Shown here piece after piece: positions 59,979-64,000 of a stretch of DNA of 64,000 nucleotides. The translations under genes were made by a program, and so were the position numbers. Numbering within the stretch: position 1 is the stretch's first letter; every line of letters starts with the position of its first letter. Source of the stretch: Stereum hirsutum FP-91666 SS1 (Eukaryota; Basidiomycota; Agaricomycetes; Russulales; Stereaceae); contig NW_006763131.1 in NCBI RefSeq assembly GCF_000264905.1, forward strand, positions 3,609,753 through 3,673,752, written 5' to 3'. The notes under the pieces are model-generated. The model was not told the origin of the DNA, ran no database searches, and worked only from the letters and a program-made list of their open reading frames with translations.

Positions 59979-61754
59979 TCATGAGCGGTAAATATAGGAT
60001 AATTTGTGCACAGAATCCGAGAATATGACCTTCGAGACCGACTTCTCTAGCCTCTTCTTCACCACATCAAAGGTCGGCGTTTCAAGAAACCCTGCGGCAA
60101 ACCAGCGCGTCGGATCATAAAAGACCACATTCAGCTCTTGGAGAGGGACTCCCATCGACTTCCTGAACTCCACGACCCATGCTAACTTCTCGCAAAAGCG
60201 CAACACGGGGTCTGTATTCTTCGCATCGGGGAGTTGGACGGAAGAAATGGTCAATGATTGCAGAGCGGGAAATATGGGGACTGGCGAAGAGCCCTCAGTA
60301 CCGTCCAGCTCGTGGTCAGACCCTGTCATGACTTGTTCGTTTTCCACACGACGTGTGATATCGAGCGGAATGAGGCATCTGCTATACGGCGTAGGGATTG
60401 CCAATGTGGACAGACTGGAGACCTCGAGACGGCGAACATTCCGCATTTCCCAGAAAAGATCGACCCAAAGGCTGTCTTCGAAAGCAGTGGACTCGCAACC
60501 AGAGAAGTCGAGGACGAGCAGGTCATTGACGTGTTGTGGCGGTAGCGCTTGACATAGATCCTTCAAAAGTTCGAATATTTGGGAGGCCTGCGGGAACGCG
60601 AACTTCAGCAGGAACGCATGATGCGCCATGTCAGCCATTCCAGAGATGGGAATGGAAACAGACAGTGATATGCGAACTGATGCGTTTTTTCTTCGTGTGA
60701 GGTTACAATGTATGGATAACCCTCGTATGGGCATATTGCGATAGACATCTTCGATACGATCAACTAAGAACGGTGTCACATCATGTAGGGACAAGACGTT
60801 GTCGGACAATGACCCGCAAGTCAGGTTCGTATGGGTTGTTGCGGGGAGAGTGATACGACGGAGGAGTCGCACACATTCGGCTATCCGACCTGTTAATTTG
60901 ATATTTTTTAATTGCGGGAGCGCCACCGGATTGACATGACCACCATCGGTTGAAAGTGGTGGAGAATGACGAATACCAGGCAACATAATGCAAACATCCA
61001 ACACTTCGAGTGACGGCGTTCTTTCCAGCAACCCGCACAACGACGAGAAGGGTAAGTTGTCGGCCACCTCGCCCCGAAAAGATCCAGGTCCGACGAGAAG
61101 TGTGGATAGGTTATCGTTAAATATCGGGGACTCCCATGGTATCCTGCAATAGCTAAAGCTCGCGTGGCGTAGTTTCGGGGCGTGGGAGGCAAAGAGATCC
61201 CATGGCAGTGCCAATACATCCTCGATCCTCTGCACGCTCGGTGCGTCTATGGTAAGCGTGCATAGAGAAGGTGCTGGAATTCGGATGTTGTGGAGGATGT
61301 TACAAGTAGCTGCAAGGTTGAGACTGCGGACATTGCACATGGTGTCCGGTAACTGCAGATGATGAGACAGAATTTGATCGGTAAGTCGATCTGAGGATTG
61401 ATTGTCGATATCAAGGTGTACGCATGAAGAGCGACGAAACATCTCTTCGGTCCATTTTGGACCGATGCTGGTGCATATGTTAGCCCAGAGCGACGGGCAT
61501 GCGAGGGCAGCATGCCTCCACAGTCGGCAAATATGAGACACTCGAATCCACCCCAAATTTCGAATATTGGGCTTCTCCGTGTAGGCAACGAACTCGAAAA
61601 TGCGGAGAAGAATCTCGACAGGAATGGTGGATATAGAAGAAGGCTCATTGATGTCAGACTGGGCAGGCAGAGTCTCGTGGCGTAGATAGGAAGCCAATGC
61701 CTTGAGTGTGACGACGTTACTACCACTGCCAATGCCACTGGAAGAAGCTGCCAT
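59979..61754 (-). CDS. F-box protein, tandem paralog B
   Basis: 591 residues, one exon, ATG at 61754. The F-box lies at about residues 41-88: ISTIPVEILLRIFEFV, then WIRVSHICRLWRHAALACPSLWANI. It shares with paralog A the segments SIGPKWTEEMFRR, RIPAPSLCTLTI, HAPKLRHASFSYCRIPWESPIFN, TPFLVDRI, CESTAFEDSLWVDLFWEMRNVRRLEVS and the C-terminal VPLQELNVVF. Divergence is considerable, so the duplication is old or the pair evolves quickly. The function is presumably the same class (SCF substrate adaptor), with leucine-spaced repeats as the likely recognition surface. Confidence 0.85.
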   Translation of the reverse strand: MAASSSGIGSGSNVVTLKALASYLRHETLPAQSDINEPSSISTIPVEILLRIFEFVAYTEKPNIRNLGWIRVSHICRLWRHAALACPSLWANICTSIGPKWTEEMFRRSSCVHLDIDNQSSDRLTDQILSHHLQLPDTMCNVRSLNLAATCNILHNIRIPAPSLCTLTIDAPSVQRIEDVLALPWDLFASHAPKLRHASFSYCRIPWESPIFNDNLSTLLVGPGSFRGEVADNLPFSSLCGLLERTPSLEVLDVCIMLPGIRHSPPLSTDGGHVNPVALPQLKNIKLTGRIAECVRLLRRITLPATTHTNLTCGSLSDNVLSLHDVTPFLVDRIEDVYRNMPIRGLSIHCNLTRRKNASVRISLSVSIPISGMADMAHHAFLLKFAFPQASQIFELLKDLCQALPPQHVNDLLVLDFSGCESTAFEDSLWVDLFWEMRNVRRLEVSSLSTLAIPTPYSRCLIPLDITRRVENEQVMTGSDHELDGTEGSSPVPIFPALQSLTISSVQLPDAKNTDPVLRFCEKLAWVVEFRKSMGVPLQELNVVFYDPTRWFAAGFLETPTFDVVKKRLEKSVSKVIFSDSVHKLSYIYRS

Positions 61755-62078
61755 GACCGTTAAGCTGTGACAATGTTAGCTGTCAATTTACGATATAGGA
61801 TGTAATCCGATGCTCACGCTAATACCTATCCTTTATAATGCCCAGAAGGTCTCAGAGGGCGGAAGATTCAGAGACCTGTGGTGGTAGAGAGGAAACAGGA
61901 GGGAGCTCGAAGAAGGAAGGTCCTGGGAGCTTTTTGAAGCAGCACGTGCGAATGAATAACTTAGGTACCGCGCCACCGTCCATAAATTATAAGAAGACCC
62001 GTAGCTTGGTATATCAACAGGATACATGGTATAATACAACACGTAGCGATATCACGAAAGTAGGAGCAGAAATATCAG
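61755..62078. other. Intergenic, promoter of F-box paralog B
   Basis: 324 bp between two minus-strand genes; nothing recognised. Confidence 0.5.
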
Positions 62079-62903
62079 TCAAGTCTTTGCGGCTAACGCA
62101 TTCTTCCGCAACTCCTCGAACTTCGCCCCCTCACCTTCAGCACGCTGGATAATCTGCATCAAGGAGCCTTCTCTGGCCTGCATACGCTGGTCCAACCCGA
62201 GCACAAGCAATCGCACCTGCTCCATCTGCGCAAGTGTGGCCTCGTTCGTTGTAGACGATGGTTCTCCATTCTGTGGCGGGCTTGTGATCGATCCACGTCT
62301 TCCGAAGAGGGTTCGCGTTGGTACTGTGGCGCCGGCAGGGGAAGCCGAAATCTCGAGCATTTCCTGAGACAGTGCATGAGGAAATGTGGGATGAGTATAT
62401 GATATGTGTAAAACACACCTGCCAATTATCGCCGACCAGCTTCGTCAGTTCGCGTTCGAGCATCTTCTCTCTTGTCTTACCCCTGCGCCACATCATTGAG
62501 CTAACCATTAGATGCCGACGAAGATGGGACATTTACCTGTCCAGCTCCATCATAGCCCTCTCGTTCTCTCTCTGTGTCCCTTGAAGTATCAGCTCGAGAT
62601 TCTTGTACTCCTTTTCCAGTACCTGTACGGCCTCAGCCGGTGGTCGTTGCATGAGTTGTGCCTGTAACCCTTGTATCTGCGTCCGAAGCTGTACAACTTC
62701 ATGAGCAAACCATATGTCTGCTATGATGAAACAAATGTACTACGCACCTTGTCATTCTCCCTATCTTTCTCTAGCAGCTGTTTTCTCAATGAGTCCTCTG
62801 CAGTATCCTCTATTTCCTTCAACACGCTCAAGTCGTCCGCTCCGCCTGTGCCCTGAGCTGTCGAAGGACGACCGTGATGCCTTGTACTTTGAGCGCGACG
62901 CAT
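62079..62903 (-). CDS. Coiled-coil protein, function unknown
   Basis: Not recognised as a named family. Four exons in phase (62903-62748, 62688-62537, 62482-62419, 62363-62079) give 218 residues. A short basic/Gly-rich N-terminus is followed by heptad-like helices: DLSVLKEIEDTAEDSLRKQL, LLEKDRENDKLRTQIQGLQAQL, AVQVLEKEY, TQRENERAMMELDR and REKMLERELTKLVGDNWQ. A Ser/Pro/Thr spacer and a last helix (LAQMEQVRLLVLGLDQRMQ ... GAKFEELRKNALAAKT) complete it. The pattern suits a structural or cytoskeletal/spindle-associated protein, but that is inference. All four junctions have canonical GT-AG borders. The ATG lies 405 bp from the next minus-strand gene upstream. Confidence 0.75.
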
Positions 62904-63308
62904 AATAGAGATTGACCGTTAACAGTAGTCTATAAGTGGTGGTTTCTTGAGATGTACGCAGGTATATAAGGGCAACGCCACGCGAACACAGGACGGCGGT
63001 GAGTGGTATGTAGGAACGTTGGGAACACGAACGGGAGGTGAACTGGGGGTGGCACGCGTTTCGACGCGACCTCGCGACCTCGCCACATGAGAATTGTGGC
63101 GAGACTGCGACGCAGTCTGGTGCAGCAATGCCAGTTGTCAGAGATCATGCACTCGCACTTAAGTGAAGTGTACAAGTATGCCGGAGTGAAGAAAAAATTA
63201 TAGTCCAAATATGTACAGTGATTGCGTCCCAAAGTAACGATATGCAACATGAAAGACTCAAAGACAAGTCAATGTCGCCGAACCACCAGTTTATCAAGAG
63301 CCATCGTA
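62904..63308. promoter_or_regulatory. Intergenic with two adjacent hairpins upstream of the coiled-coil gene
   Basis: At 63079-63103 CTCGCCACA pairs with TGTGGCGAG around a 7-nt loop. At once after, 63102-63118 forms AGACTGCG-A-CGCAGTCT. They lie about 180-215 bp upstream of the ATG at 62903 and also 3' of the next gene. No regulatory role is shown. Confidence 0.35.
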
Positions 63309-64000
63309 CTAGAATCCCAACTGCTCCACGAAATCCTGCCATGTAGCATCCAGAATAAGCGGTGTCTGCGCCGTCGTTGAGGATGTCGGCGGGGAGTCCG
63401 ACTGGGCTCTCGAAGTCGAGCTTGAGGCATACTGACCCAAGCCTTGCATCCCAACGAACATCGAGCTCGGTTCCGTGAACTCAGCGTCAAGATACGCTCC
63501 GCGCGAACTCGACGATACTTTCGCCAAACTGCGATGGACTGAGGAAATATCCTGCGTTTGTCCGTACTGTCCAGGATGTCTATTTCCTTGCGAATCTGAG
63601 GATGTGTAATCGAAGATGTTGTATAACGAAGAGGAAGTGGGATTAGGAAGGGTAGCGGAGGTGGAAGAAGTCGAGGTTCTGTGGCGACCGAACGGGGTGA
63701 TCGGCGTGAAGTCGTACTTGTATGCTGTTTCTGCTGGTATCGCCGTCGGCTGTGGGTGAGGTGCCGCATTGTTGTTAATACTAGCCGGTCGTGGAACTCC
63801 TGCTGTATCTGCTTGACTTGGAATTGGAATTGGATGCGAGGGGCCCGCTGAATTTGGCGAACTGTCTGTAGAGGCAGCGGGTACAGCGGTTGCCATGCCA
63901 GGGGTAGAAAGTCTTTGTGTCATCGCTCCTAATCTAGAGAGCTCTTCGAGGTTCCTATCCTGCCCTGTGACGGTCTCCGTCCGGTTTGGTGAGCGATAGT
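63309..64000 (-). CDS. C-terminal part of a Ser/Pro-rich protein (transcription-factor-like tail), 5' truncated by window edge
   Basis: The open frame runs from base 64000 to the stop at 63309 without interruption. The segment nearest the edge reads RNLEELSRLGAMTQRLS and is continuous with the ATG-headed frame at 63923, so that ATG is probably internal. The remaining 200 residues are low-complexity (Ser, Thr, Pro, Ala, Asn) with short ordered spots (YKYDFTPITPFGRH, SSSLYNIFDY) and end LDATWQDFVEQLGF. Such a disordered tail with a final W-x-x-F-V-x-Q-L helix is often seen at the C-terminus of fungal zinc-cluster transcription factors; without the N-terminus this is only a guess. Confidence 0.6.
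   Translation of the reverse strand, partial: YRSPNRTETVTGQDRNLEELSRLGAMTQRLSTPGMATAVPAASTDSSPNSAGPSHPIPIPSQADTAGVPRPASINNNAAPHPQPTAIPAETAYKYDFTPITPFGRHRTSTSSTSATLPNPTSSSLYNIFDYTSSDSQGNRHPGQYGQTQDISSVHRSLAKVSSSSRGAYLDAEFTEPSSMFVGMQGLGQYASSSTSRAQSDSPPTSSTTAQTPLILDATWQDFVEQLGF

Overview
The window reads as nuclear DNA of a filamentous basidiomycete, most likely an Agaricomycete. Introns are short (about 40-90 nt) and very numerous in conserved genes, with fungal CTAAC/CTGAC-type branch sites. The gene set is typical of wood- or litter-associated mushrooms: large F-box families, GH28 pectinase, histones split by introns, SNF1, RIB7. No prokaryotic, organellar or rRNA/tRNA feature was seen. All gene models below were built by hand from splice sites, and reading-frame phase was checked across each multi-exon model.

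Layout. 0-6.8 kb: the 3' part of an OCRL/INPP5B-type inositol-polyphosphate 5-phosphatase with a C-terminal RhoGAP domain, then cytosolic aspartyl-tRNA synthetase, both on +. 7.7-10.4 kb: two small single-pass membrane proteins facing each other. 10.4-16.4 kb: no secure gene. 16.4-23.0 kb: a seven-exon F-box-like protein and a metal-dependent amidohydrolase. 23.3-26.0 kb: histone H4 (-) and RIB7 (+), separated by a probable non-autonomous DNA transposon. 27.1-31.8 kb: an RRM+YTH RNA-binding protein and an intronless F-box-type protein. 32.9-41.4 kb: histone H3 (+), a secreted GH28 pectinase (-), the mRNA-export factor NXT1/p15 (-) and the SNF1/AMPK catalytic subunit (+). 41.4-48.4 kb: apparently gene-poor. 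48.5-50.6 kb: a CBM21 glycogen-targeting PP1 regulatory subunit (-). 50.6-57.4 kb: apparently gene-poor. 57.4-64.0 kb, all on -: two tandem F-box paralogs with a MITE-like insertion between them, a coiled-coil protein, and the C-terminal part of a low-complexity protein running off the window.

Functional links are those of housekeeping and nutrient signalling rather than a single operon-like system. SNF1 and the PP1 glycogen-targeting subunit both belong to glucose/glycogen control, and a GH28 pectinase is a typical carbon-catabolite-regulated target; this link is inference. The YTH protein and NXT1 both concern mRNA fate, but they are not adjacent.

The most unusual signal is in RNA splicing. 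Extremely short exons of 4, 5 and 10 nt fall at or next to catalytic motifs of three different enzymes. The GH28 gene has 20 exons, seven of them 20 nt or shorter. GC-AG introns make up five of roughly 80 introns modelled, including one in histone H3 where the near-invariant protein leaves little doubt. No wholly new system could be demonstrated from sequence alone.
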